A stretch of 64,000 nucleotides of DNA from CAZUGO01 sp964619935 (lineage in GTDB: Bacteria; Planctomycetota; Phycisphaerae; UBA1845; CAIVHJ01). Below, in pieces: positions 25,607 to 34,779 of this stretch. Location of the stretch: positions 138,319-202,318 of the forward strand of contig CAZUGO010000032.1 in assembly GCA_964619935.1 (NCBI GenBank), given 5' to 3'. Every line of letters starts with the position of its first letter. Within the stretch, counting starts at the first letter, position 1. Under the pieces are notes generated by a model. That model was given only the letters and a program-made list of their open reading frames with translations. It had not been told where the DNA came from and did no database searches. The position numbers and the translations under genes are program-made.

Positions 25607-27436
25607 TCAGAGGCCGTTGGGGGCGGCCTCGGCCCGCCAGGTCCACGGCAGCAGTTCCAGGTTCGGGGCCGCCGCACCGTCCTCGTCCGCATTGACCAGC
25701 AGGATGCTGTCCACATAGAAGTCCTGGGTGCTGGACGCGGTATTGACCATCCAGCGGGCGAAGTTGAGCGAGCCGGTCCACGTCGGGGTCATGGTCGAAC
25801 TGATCGGGGTCCAACTGGTGCCGACAGTCTGCACCGTCCCGCCAAACCACTGGGTGCCCTCTGCGGCGCTGTCCACCATCATCACGATGTTGACATCCTC
25901 AGCGTGCGCTTTCATGCGGACCCAAACGTCACTGCGGTAGGTCGTGCCGCTGGTGATGCTGCCGGTGACATCCTGGCTGGGGCCTGAAGAGGCCACGCTT
26001 CGATTCCGGGCGCGCAGGCACCGATCGCTGACGCCGTTGGCATCGGTCTCCAACGTGGATACGCCATCCGCAACGAACCACCCGGTCAATCCGTCATTGA
26101 ACTGCGGGTTGCTGATCAGGCCGGGCTCGAAACGCGAGGCCGTGTAGCCCAGCGGAGGGTGCGACATCAGCGTGGGGTCGGCGAAGATGGTGCTGGTGCC
26201 ATCGATTTCAATGTTGCCGTCGGCGATGATGCATCCGGTGATCGGTTCCTCGGCCCGGATCGTGGTCAGTGAGACGGGCGGCAATGCGGTGTCCCGGATG
26301 ACGTGGAACAACCCCTGCAACGAGGTCGGATAGACATCGCTCTGATCGACATCGACGTCGCCGTAGTAAGGCAGGTCCAACGCGTTGACGTTGATCCCGG
26401 CGGACGATTCGCTGAGTTCGCCGGTTGACAGCAACTCGACCGTGCTGTTGGCGTCGGTCGACGTGTACACGATCAACGCCGGGAAGTGATTGCGGTACGG
26501 TTTCCAGAGAACACCACTGTCGACCCGCAGGCTGGCACCCAGGCTCAGTTCGATGAGTAGCGTGCCCTCGATCCGGCAATCGCGAATGTCCAGCCGGGTA
26601 CCGCCCGGAACCTTGATGCGGTACAGACCGTCGGAATTGGTCTTACTGGGGTCGGTGGGATGGTGCCAGGGGCTGATCAGCGTCCTGCGCAACTGGCCCT
26701 GGAAGTGGTTGGCCCCCGAGGCATCGTCCAGATCGGAGTACCTGATCTCGTCGGAAAAGGTCTTGTACAAGCTGTACAGCGTCTTGGAGGGCATTAACTT
26801 GCTGGGCGCGGGGACGGTGACCGCCTCCGTGACGTGCTCCGGTGCATCCACGGTCGCGGCTTCAGCAGAGCCCAACAGCACGGCATTGCCGACCACCAGG
26901 CCGGCATTGGACGAAGCCGGCCCGTTGCGGACGCTCAACGTCTGGCCGTTGCGCACCGTCAAGGTGCCGCCGGCGTGGACCGCGGTGCGCAGAACGTCCA
27001 GCGGCTGGCCCGCCGGCCAGGCCATGACACTGTAGGCCCGCACGCTGCGCCCGACGCGGCCGAAACCATGGATCCGCAGTGAATCGGTCGGGCTGTCGTT
27101 CAGGTCATTGTCCTCCAGATCATCGAGCTTCCAGCGGAATTCGCCGCGCCCCAGCGGGACGGCCGTTGTGAAGTTGCCTTCGTTATTGCGAAAGACATAG
27201 CGCCAACTGTAGTCAGAATTCAGGCGGACGTGGGCCTGCTCGATGGCCGACACGGCCAACAGGGCGGCCTCATCCCAGTCACGCTCCAGAGACATGGTCC
27301 GCAGCCGGGTCTGAGACAAGGTCAGGATGCCCAGCCCGACCACCAGGAGCAGCATGGCCACTCCGGTGACCGCCGCGTAGACCGAGGCGCGGCGACGATA
27401 GCGCCTGCCGAGCGGACGACCCCAGGTGGCGTTCAC
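25607..27436 (-). CDS. GspK/PilX-like pseudopilin with a C-terminal CBM4/9-like module
   Basis: 609 aa starting at GTG 27436 (GTGA overlap with the upstream gene's stop). A basic head (GRRYRRRASVYAAVTG) precedes a hydrophobic helix (VAMLLLVVGLGILTLSQ), the leader arrangement of minor pseudopilin K and PilX. The middle (about 140-430) is strand-rich, with right-handed beta-helix-like stretches (GGTLTVRNGQTLSVRNG, LDIRDCRIEGTLLIELSLGASLRVDSG). Residues about 450-600 (FNDGLTGWFVADG, TYRSDVWVRMKA, VGTSWTPISSTMT, NFARWMVNTASSTQDFYVDSILLVN) read like a carbohydrate-binding module of the CBM4/9/22 group. It would sit at the tip of a secretion pseudopilus or in the periplasm. The module assignment is inferred from the pattern. 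Confidence 0.7.
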   Translation of the reverse strand: MNATWGRPLGRRYRRRASVYAAVTGVAMLLLVVGLGILTLSQTRLRTMSLERDWDEAALLAVSAIEQAHVRLNSDYSWRYVFRNNEGNFTTAVPLGRGEFRWKLDDLEDNDLNDSPTDSLRIHGFGRVGRSVRAYSVMAWPAGQPLDVLRTAVHAGGTLTVRNGQTLSVRNGPASSNAGLVVGNAVLLGSAEAATVDAPEHVTEAVTVPAPSKLMPSKTLYSLYKTFSDEIRYSDLDDASGANHFQGQLRRTLISPWHHPTDPSKTNSDGLYRIKVPGGTRLDIRDCRIEGTLLIELSLGASLRVDSGVLWKPYRNHFPALIVYTSTDANSTVELLSTGELSESSAGINVNALDLPYYGDVDVDQSDVYPTSLQGLFHVIRDTALPPVSLTTIRAEEPITGCIIADGNIEIDGTSTIFADPTLMSHPPLGYTASRFEPGLISNPQFNDGLTGWFVADGVSTLETDANGVSDRCLRARNRSVASSGPSQDVTGSITSGTTYRSDVWVRMKAHAEDVNIVMMVDSAAEGTQWFGGTVQTVGTSWTPISSTMTPTWTGSLNFARWMVNTASSTQDFYVDSILLVNADEDGAAAPNLELLPWTWRAEAAPNGL

Positions 27437-28161
27437 GGGTTCTCCCCCAGCGGCACCTGGTTGACCACGGCCGCGGCCGTGGTCAGGCGACGCCCTGCGG
27501 TCCCCAGTTGCAATTCAATCGACACATTACGGACATACGTTGCTTCGACGGAGGGAAGCCGGTCCAGAACCCCGTTGCGCCCGCGCAGCAGCACCAGCGT
27601 GGGGCCGCCGCCGCGGGGGTTTTGCACCTGAACGGTGATTCGCTTCAGCCCGGCGTCGGTGGTGGACACCACGCTGGGGTCGTCAGGCTCCACCCAGGTT
27701 ACCGTGACCCGGCGGGTAAAGCCGGCGTGTTCCGTCATGACGACGCCGTCCTTGGTCTGCGGGGGGTTCTCCGACCAGCCGGAATAATCGTCGACATCGT
27801 CGAACTGGGCCCTCGACGTATCGGGCTCATCCTGTTCAAGGCCGAAGCTGACGGCCGCTGCGGGGACCGACGAAGCCAACGCGATGGTGATCCCGTTCCG
27901 CAAGATGGTGGTGGTGCCGGAGGCTTCCGGTTCCTCGTAGTGGGCCTGCAGGATTTCGGCCATGAGGTCCTGGGCCAACTCCAGGGCGACGTCCAGTTCG
28001 GACTGGATCAGGTGGGTGCGCGTGGCCATGGCCATGGTGTCCAGGGCGGTGACCAGCATCACCGAGACGATGATGGCGCAAATGGACACCTCGATCAGGC
28101 CGACCGCCGGGCGGCGGCCGGCGAATCGCCTGGCGGATACCGGGTTGGAACTTACGGCCAT
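27433..28161 (-). CDS. Type II secretion minor pseudopilin, GspI-like
   Basis: 242 aa from ATG 28161. The leader ends in RRPAVGLIEVSICAIIVSVMLV: a class III prepilin helix with Glu at the position five after the likely cut. The residue before that cut is Ala rather than the usual Gly, unless cleavage occurs after the Gly two residues on. The rest is a globular pilin domain with strands VNQVPLG and VEATYVRNVSIELQL. Gene order and overlaps with both neighbours (10 nt upstream, 4 nt downstream) show it belongs to the pseudopilin operon. Confidence 0.75.
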   Translation of the reverse strand: MAVSSNPVSARRFAGRRPAVGLIEVSICAIIVSVMLVTALDTMAMATRTHLIQSELDVALELAQDLMAEILQAHYEEPEASGTTTILRNGITIALASSVPAAAVSFGLEQDEPDTSRAQFDDVDDYSGWSENPPQTKDGVVMTEHAGFTRRVTVTWVEPDDPSVVSTTDAGLKRITVQVQNPRGGGPTLVLLRGRNGVLDRLPSVEATYVRNVSIELQLGTAGRRLTTAAAVVNQVPLGENP

Positions 28162-30248
28162 TGGGGCTCCCCGATGGTGGTGTACGTTCCGTAAAGGTAA
28201 AAGCGCAGATCCGCCGTGTCGCCCGGATCCGACCAGGTACTGCCGTTGTCACTGGTTTCCAACAGGTGCGTGTCAGCCGTCATCGCGGTGCGGTTGCGGT
28301 CCATTTTCAACAGGGCGCTGACCTGGTTCTTACGACCTTCGATGACCAAGCACAGGCCTTCATTGGGCGGAATCCCTGAGCGCGCATTGAACGGGATTTC
28401 GTACCACTGGAATTCCTGCGGATCCCAGGTGGACTCGGGGATCTCGGCCGTTTGCTGGATCACGACACTGAGCGGCTTCAGGTGGGCGTCGGCGTTGCGC
28501 AGTTGGAACCGGACCTTGCCGTCCAGCGCTGCCGGTTCTGCTCGAATCGCCACCAGCACCCGCTGCACGCTCCATTCGGTGGCGTTCTCGGGCAGGTGGG
28601 GGCGGAAATATTGGGCGATCCACGAATTGTCCTCGATGGCGGCCGTGTCGAATTCGGTTTCGGCGTCGGCCGCCCACTCCAGCGCGCGCCGCAGCAGCAG
28701 CCGGCCTTCCAGGGTCAGCGCATTAATGTCGAAGCCCCCGTCGCCCCAGGGCAGTTGCACCCGACGGCCGCCCGCGAAACCGGCGAAGATGCCATCGGCA
28801 TGGATTGAAATCGATCGGGTGTGCGTGGCCGAACTCAAACCCCAGTCGGAAGCGAAGCCGTCGTCGGCATGCTGGTCGTTGTGCCGGGACTCGCCGTCGG
28901 GGGTGTAGAAGTAGGCGGCATCTTCATTCACCCACAGCGCCAGCCAATAGGTGCCCGCGGTGAGCACGGTGGGCGGCAGGTCGAGTGGGAACCACGAGGC
29001 CAGGCGATCCACTTTCTGGACTTCGGCGGTTTGGGCGATCAACGCTCCGGGTTCCCCGCCGGCATCGGTGTAGATGGCGTACCGGACCTTGTGCTCAAGC
29101 GTGCCGTGCAGGTAGGCCGACATGCTGGTGACCCGCCCGCCGGCCGGCAGGGTGACCTGGGTGGCAACGCCGTGGGTGCCGAGCGAACGTTCGCTGGTCA
29201 AGCCGCCGGCTACGTCGGGCCCGAGCACCGGCGGCGTTGCGGGGCCGCCGACCAACCGGGCGCCCGCTTCGAGCACACTCAGCGCGGCGGCAGAGCCCCA
29301 ACGCCCCAGGGTCTGCAGTTCGTCTGCATGGGTGTTGGCGTCATCGCCGATATCGGTGACCGCCTGCGGGCTGCTGAACAGGCTGACCAGCCCCTCGCCC
29401 AGCGGCGAGGTGATGTAGTGCGTGCTGCGGATGACGTCCAGGGCGTCGCCGGGCGCGGGCGATCCGATCGTGGCGGCCAGGCCGAGATCGTCTACCAAGT
29501 CGACCCGCTCATTGACCACGCCGACCGGAGCGCTGACCAGCTTGTCAGCGAGGTCGGCGGCACTGAGCGGCTGCGGGACATAAACGACGTCGGCGTTTGC
29601 CACGGCGACGTCGAAGGCGGCCTGAGATTCAGCGGCCTCGATCAGGCTGACGGTATAGCCCCAGGATTCTACCAGGGCCTCGCGATCGAGTTCCTCGGCG
29701 GAGAGGTCGCTGGAGTTCACTACGACCATCAGGAGCCGGGTTTCGGTTCCTGCCGGAGCATCGTCGTGGGCCATCAGCAAGACCTCGTTGCTTTCGAGCT
29801 GGGGCGGAGGTGGCGGGGGCCCCCAACTCCGCAGCAGGTAGTTAAAGGCGACGTGCCGGACGTCCTCGGCCAGGACCACGGCCGGCAGGGCGGATTGATC
29901 TTTGCTGTAGTGCAGTTGCCGGGTCAGCCGGTAGTTGGGCATTCCCAGCCATTCGTAGCGGATGCGTTCGGGCAGCGTGTCGTTGTCGCGATCCGGGATG
30001 GTGAACTCGATGTTCGTGCTTTCCAGCGGTTGGTCAATGGCGATGGCCAGGCTGAGGTCGGCCTTGACTTGTTCGAGCAACCGGGCGCTCTCGGTCGTGC
30101 GGGCATTGGGCCCGCTGTTGCCGACATCGAGCGCCTTGGCCGCGACCACCACCGCGGAGCCCATGGCGACGATCAGGATGCTGACCACGCTCATGGCCAC
30201 AACCTGCTCGACCAGTGAGAAGCCCGAATGCCGTCGGCCGCCATTCAT
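28152..30248 (-). CDS. GspJ-like prepilin fused to the shared alpha/beta domain, split by a beta insertion
   Basis: 698 aa from ATG 30248 (ATGA overlap). GFSLVEQVVAMSVVSILIVAMG is a canonical prepilin cleavage site and helix. A normal pilin-like part runs to about 140, followed by a Pro6 linker. Residues 171-346 and 491-526 match the domain in the protein at 20078-22027: LLMVVVNSSDLSAEELDREALVESWG, ADVVYVPQ, THYIT, GRRVQLPWG, LLLRRALEWA. Between them, residues about 347-490 (VTLPAGGRVTSMSAYLHG, TAGTYWLALWVNEDAAYFY) are a beta-sandwich-like insertion. The C-terminal 170 residues are another strand-rich domain. Far larger than an ordinary GspJ (about 200 aa). Confidence 0.75.
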   Translation of the reverse strand: MNGGRRHSGFSLVEQVVAMSVVSILIVAMGSAVVVAAKALDVGNSGPNARTTESARLLEQVKADLSLAIAIDQPLESTNIEFTIPDRDNDTLPERIRYEWLGMPNYRLTRQLHYSKDQSALPAVVLAEDVRHVAFNYLLRSWGPPPPPPQLESNEVLLMAHDDAPAGTETRLLMVVVNSSDLSAEELDREALVESWGYTVSLIEAAESQAAFDVAVANADVVYVPQPLSAADLADKLVSAPVGVVNERVDLVDDLGLAATIGSPAPGDALDVIRSTHYITSPLGEGLVSLFSSPQAVTDIGDDANTHADELQTLGRWGSAAALSVLEAGARLVGGPATPPVLGPDVAGGLTSERSLGTHGVATQVTLPAGGRVTSMSAYLHGTLEHKVRYAIYTDAGGEPGALIAQTAEVQKVDRLASWFPLDLPPTVLTAGTYWLALWVNEDAAYFYTPDGESRHNDQHADDGFASDWGLSSATHTRSISIHADGIFAGFAGGRRVQLPWGDGGFDINALTLEGRLLLRRALEWAADAETEFDTAAIEDNSWIAQYFRPHLPENATEWSVQRVLVAIRAEPAALDGKVRFQLRNADAHLKPLSVVIQQTAEIPESTWDPQEFQWYEIPFNARSGIPPNEGLCLVIEGRKNQVSALLKMDRNRTAMTADTHLLETSDNGSTWSDPGDTADLRFYLYGTYTTIGEPQWP

Positions 30249-30712
30249 TGGAGTGTGACTTCCCCCGTGTCGCGATCAATCGACACCACCCTGACCGCGT
30301 CGCCGCCCCGAAGTTCGAACGTCTTCGATCCGTCCGGCATGCCGTAGATATCGAAATCCAGCCGATCCGGCGCATTCTTGAGGATGACGCCGTAGGGTTC
30401 GTCCCGGAGCACCACTTCGTAGGTCATGTTGTCGGGAGCCACCTTGAAGAAGTAGTAGCTCTCCGTTGGTTGGGTGCCCTTGACGAACTTCAGTTGTACC
30501 GGGGTGCCGCTGGTGCGGGCCAGCGTCGCCGCATAGTCCAGGTCGGCCATCAGGCGGTTGGCCGCGTTCTCCACCCGCTGCCGGGTGATCGCCCGGCTGA
30601 ACCGCGGCACCGCGATGGCCGCCAGCACGCCGACGATCGCCAGCGAGATGACCATCTCGGCCATGGTGAAGGCGGGGGCACGCAGACACCCGCCGGCGGG
30701 CTTCCGGATCAT
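30245..30712 (-). CDS. Type II secretion pseudopilin, GspH-like
   Basis: 155 aa from ATG 30712 with AGGAG upstream; a longer frame to 30982 would overlap the rrs terminator and is not used. LRAPAFTMAEMVISLAIVGVLAAIAVP is a prepilin leader with Glu5 and the long membrane helix; the residue before the cut is Ala, not Gly. The body (LMADLDYAATLARTSGTPVQLKFV, YGMPDGSKTFELRGGDAVRVVSIDRDTGEVTL) has the GspH/FimT pattern. It is the first gene of the four-gene pseudopilin operon; no GspG, GspE or GspF is in the window. Confidence 0.82.
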   Translation of the reverse strand: MIRKPAGGCLRAPAFTMAEMVISLAIVGVLAAIAVPRFSRAITRQRVENAANRLMADLDYAATLARTSGTPVQLKFVKGTQPTESYYFFKVAPDNMTYEVVLRDEPYGVILKNAPDRLDFDIYGMPDGSKTFELRGGDAVRVVSIDRDTGEVTLQ

Positions 30713-31044
30713 GGCAACACTCCTGAGCCGATCGTGTGCGCGACTTCTCGACAGGAACAGTATTCGATAACTTTGGGCGCCGGGCCACTGCCGGGCCGCC
30801 GGAGGCAGGCTATCGGGCACAGCCGCCGGGTCCGGACGTGGTGATTCCCGGACGGCCGGCCGTGCGGACCTAAAAAAAAAACCCCGCCGACCACGAGGGT
30901 CGACAGGGTGGGTATCAAGGACAGTGTAACTGCCGGGCCGGCGGTTACCCACCGGCCGGGGCGAACCGAAGTCCGCACCCAAGAATGCGCTGACTTTCTA
31001 AATCCAGCGGCCCTCGAAAGGCCCGCTGGCCTAGAAATCCTCTA
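30713..31044. other. Spacer between the rrs 3' end and the pseudopilin operon
   Basis: Holds the rrs terminator (30872-30908) and, next to the 16S end, a small inverted repeat CCAGCGG...CCGCTGG (31004-31029) that could be a processing or stabilising hairpin. No gene is seen. Confidence 0.6.
30872..30908 (-). terminator. Intrinsic terminator of the 16S transcription unit
   Basis: On the minus strand CCCTGTCGACC pairs with GGTCGGCGGGG (11 pairs, two G-U) around a 5-nt loop, followed by ten T. It lies about 140 nt beyond the 16S 3' end, so the unit ends without 23S, 5S or tRNA. Confidence 0.92.
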
Positions 31045-32589
<1,545 letters not shown>

Positions 32590-32818
32590 GTATCGTAGGC
32601 ACCGATCGAACGAGTCCGACCGGCGTTGCCAACGAATAAAAGGCTCATACATCTTGCTATTTGCGTTAGCGAGGACGTATGCATGTCGCTCCGGGCCACC
32701 AGGGCCGCGGAACGTCACACCAAGCGCCTGGTTAAGGCTCCAGGCAAACCTAACACCATAAGTGCCTATCGCAAACGCACTTACAGTGCCACATCCTCAC
32801 AGCAGTTACACTGTTCAC

Positions 32819-32832
32819 TTGTCAAAGAGCTC
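32819..32832 (-). promoter_or_regulatory. boxA-like rRNA antitermination element
   Basis: The minus strand reads GAGCTCTTTGACAA, close to the boxA consensus TGCTCTTTAACA, some 230 nt before the 16S 5' end. Confidence 0.6.
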
Positions 32833-32836
32833 GACT

Positions 32837-32866
32837 AAAAAAGGCGCTTGCCTCGATCGCAGGCGC
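32837..32866 (-). terminator. Hairpin with U-run in the rRNA leader
   Basis: On the minus strand GCGCCTGC pairs with GCAAGCGC (one mismatch) around a 7-nt loop, then C and six T. It lies between the predicted promoter and boxA, so it could act as an attenuator or end an upstream transcript. Confidence 0.6.
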
Positions 32867-32906
32867 GGTGCGGGGCGGTCAGGTCGACCTTGCCCGCAGA
32901 AGGATC

Positions 32907-32934
32907 ATAGTACCACAGAATTCGAGCTTGTCCA
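32907..32934 (-). promoter_or_regulatory. Predicted rrs promoter
   Basis: TGGACA, 16-bp spacer, TACTAT, with TGG immediately before the -10 giving an extended -10 element. Start expected near 32900. Confidence 0.6.
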
Positions 32935-33103
32935 GCACGCAGCGGGCTATTTCGGGGAGAATTTTGCAATCACGATCTGCAATCAGCCGCCAGCGGGTAG
33001 GGCAAGATTGCGGTGGCATCCTGCAACCCAGCCCATAGGATAGGGCGAAAGTGCCCGAAGGCCCGTCGGCGGGGCGGGCTGCGAGGTTCCGTCAAGACGC
33101 AAC

Positions 33104-34579
33104 ATGATGACGCCCAATAGTATGCCCGATGGCATGGCAACCCGGCGCTTCGATGCCGACCACTTCAACACCTTGCGGCGGTTCGCCGAGCGCTGGGTCG
33201 ACGACGGTTGGTCGCCCCGGGTGCGGCTGGACCCCGAACTGACCGGGCTGCTGCAACACTACCGCAGCGAGTTTCAAGAGCAGGTGGTCCATGATTTTGC
33301 GGCCAACCGTGAAGCCTTGCGGGATTGGGCGGAGCGCTTGCGGCTCGGCGGCAACGCCGGCGTCGAGCGCGACCTGGCCCGGCTGGAGGGTGGGCAGCAG
33401 GTTTTTCTGGACGTCGATCAGTGGTCCAACAGTCGTCACGAGCTGCTGTGCTGGAATACCTTCCAGCAATTCTACTGTGATGCGCTGGCGTTGGCCGATC
33501 GGCTGCTTCGGGTGGAGCACGGTGTGCAGTGCCACCGGCGGCGGCGCACGCCGCGGCGCCATGAGCGTCCCGGCGCGGCCTCGGACCGTTGGGACCAGGC
33601 GCTGCTCAATCTGATCGAGCAGGCCTTTCCGAATGTCTTCGCCCTGGAACCGCTGCGCGGCGCGCTGCCGATTCTGGCGTACCAGGCGTCACGGCAGGTG
33701 TTTCCGCGGCCGGGGTGGCGCTCGCTGGAGTACCTGAACCGGGCCCATCGAATGGTGACGTCAGGAGCGCTGGCCAGCCTGACCGGCGGTCGCGACCGCG
33801 GGACGTTCGCCCGGGAGGGGATCGATCAGGTCCTTCGCGATCCGTATTTCTTCAACCGGCACACCGGCCGCACCCGGCACAATCTGATCTTCGCGTTATC
33901 CCATCGCCACTCTTTCCTGGACCTGGGGCTGATGTACGAGGTCTTTCGCGGCAGGCCGTTTGCGACCTGGAGCAACATTCAGTACTTCCCGCCCTCGGCG
34001 GCACGCGATCCGCTGATCGTGGCGGTTCGCCCGGGCGAAAGCCGGCGGATGGAGCATACCATGCAGCGGTCGGCGGAACTGGTCATCGACCAGGGTCTGC
34101 CGCTGACCAGCTACGTGGATGGCGGCGCGCCCTATTTGCCGTACGGACAGCAGATGCGCGTCAAACCGGGTGTGCGCTTGCTGGTCGACTTCATCAGTGA
34201 ACGGGCCCGCGGAACCCGCCGCAAGACCTACCTGGTTCCAGTGAGCTTCGACGACACCATCTCGTTCATCCGGGGGTTGGATGCACAGGTGCGGTTGGTC
34301 ATGCATCGTCCGATCAGCAGCGACGCCATTGATCCAGCGCCGCGGCGCCCCGATCGCGGCTCCGTGAATCGAGGTGATCCACTACTCATTCACCTGGAGG
34401 CGCTGCTGATGGCCCACACCGGGCAGGTTCGTCACGGCTGGCAAACGCCGCCGGTCATCGCGGTCACCCGCCAGTTCGCCGAGCGCATGCAGCACCCGCG
34501 GCGCCTGGCGGATACCTGGCGGCGCTGCTTTCATGCCTCCATCTGTGACCTGAGTCGAGCGGGCGGAGTCGTCTCATGA
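33104..34579 (+). CDS. Putative divergent acyltransferase-like protein (paralog A)
   Basis: 491 aa from ATG 33104; ATGs at 33122 and 33134 are also possible. Its N-terminal half is helical, with WSNSRHELLCWNTFQQFYCDALAL near 106-130. The C-terminal half suggests a glycerol-phosphate acyltransferase fold: LIFALSHRHSFLDLGLMYE (261-279) resembles the HX4D block but has one extra residue; YVDGGAPYLPYGQQMRVKPG (337-356) resembles the E-G-x-R-S...K-x-G block; YLVPVSFDDTISFI resembles the following V-P-V-S strand. A homolog with the same blocks lies at 37299-38801. If it is an acyltransferase, it would act on a membrane lipid. I cannot name the family; the match is by pattern only. Confidence 0.6.
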   Translation: MMTPNSMPDGMATRRFDADHFNTLRRFAERWVDDGWSPRVRLDPELTGLLQHYRSEFQEQVVHDFAANREALRDWAERLRLGGNAGVERDLARLEGGQQVFLDVDQWSNSRHELLCWNTFQQFYCDALALADRLLRVEHGVQCHRRRRTPRRHERPGAASDRWDQALLNLIEQAFPNVFALEPLRGALPILAYQASRQVFPRPGWRSLEYLNRAHRMVTSGALASLTGGRDRGTFAREGIDQVLRDPYFFNRHTGRTRHNLIFALSHRHSFLDLGLMYEVFRGRPFATWSNIQYFPPSAARDPLIVAVRPGESRRMEHTMQRSAELVIDQGLPLTSYVDGGAPYLPYGQQMRVKPGVRLLVDFISERARGTRRKTYLVPVSFDDTISFIRGLDAQVRLVMHRPISSDAIDPAPRRPDRGSVNRGDPLLIHLEALLMAHTGQVRHGWQTPPVIAVTRQFAERMQHPRRLADTWRRCFHASICDLSRAGGVVS

Positions 34580-34779
34580 ACCGCGGTCGGGCGCCGGCGA
34601 CGGGGCAGGTGGCATGGCCGCGCAATTGTGCCCGTGGCCGTCGGACCGGGTGCCGTGGGTGCGCGGTGATCCCTCAATCCATCCGCACCGTTTCGCCGCA
34701 CGAAAGGGGGAGGATGAGCGGGGACGCGGCGCCGCCGCCCCCCATTCCAAGATCAGACCCGGTGGCCGGCGGCGGCTGC

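Larger units (their letters stand above)
32590..33103. other. rrs leader and promoter region
   Basis: Contains, reading on the minus strand, the promoter, a hairpin with U-run and boxA, listed separately. A direct repeat TGCAATCA at 32965-32972 and 32978-32985 lies 60-80 bp upstream of the predicted start, where activator sites usually occur. No gene is seen. Confidence 0.6.

Noticed and set aside
28821..30218. Long plus-strand frame opposite the GspJ-like gene
   Set aside because: The minus-strand frame has a prepilin leader, conserved blocks and overlaps with its neighbours; the opposite frame has none.
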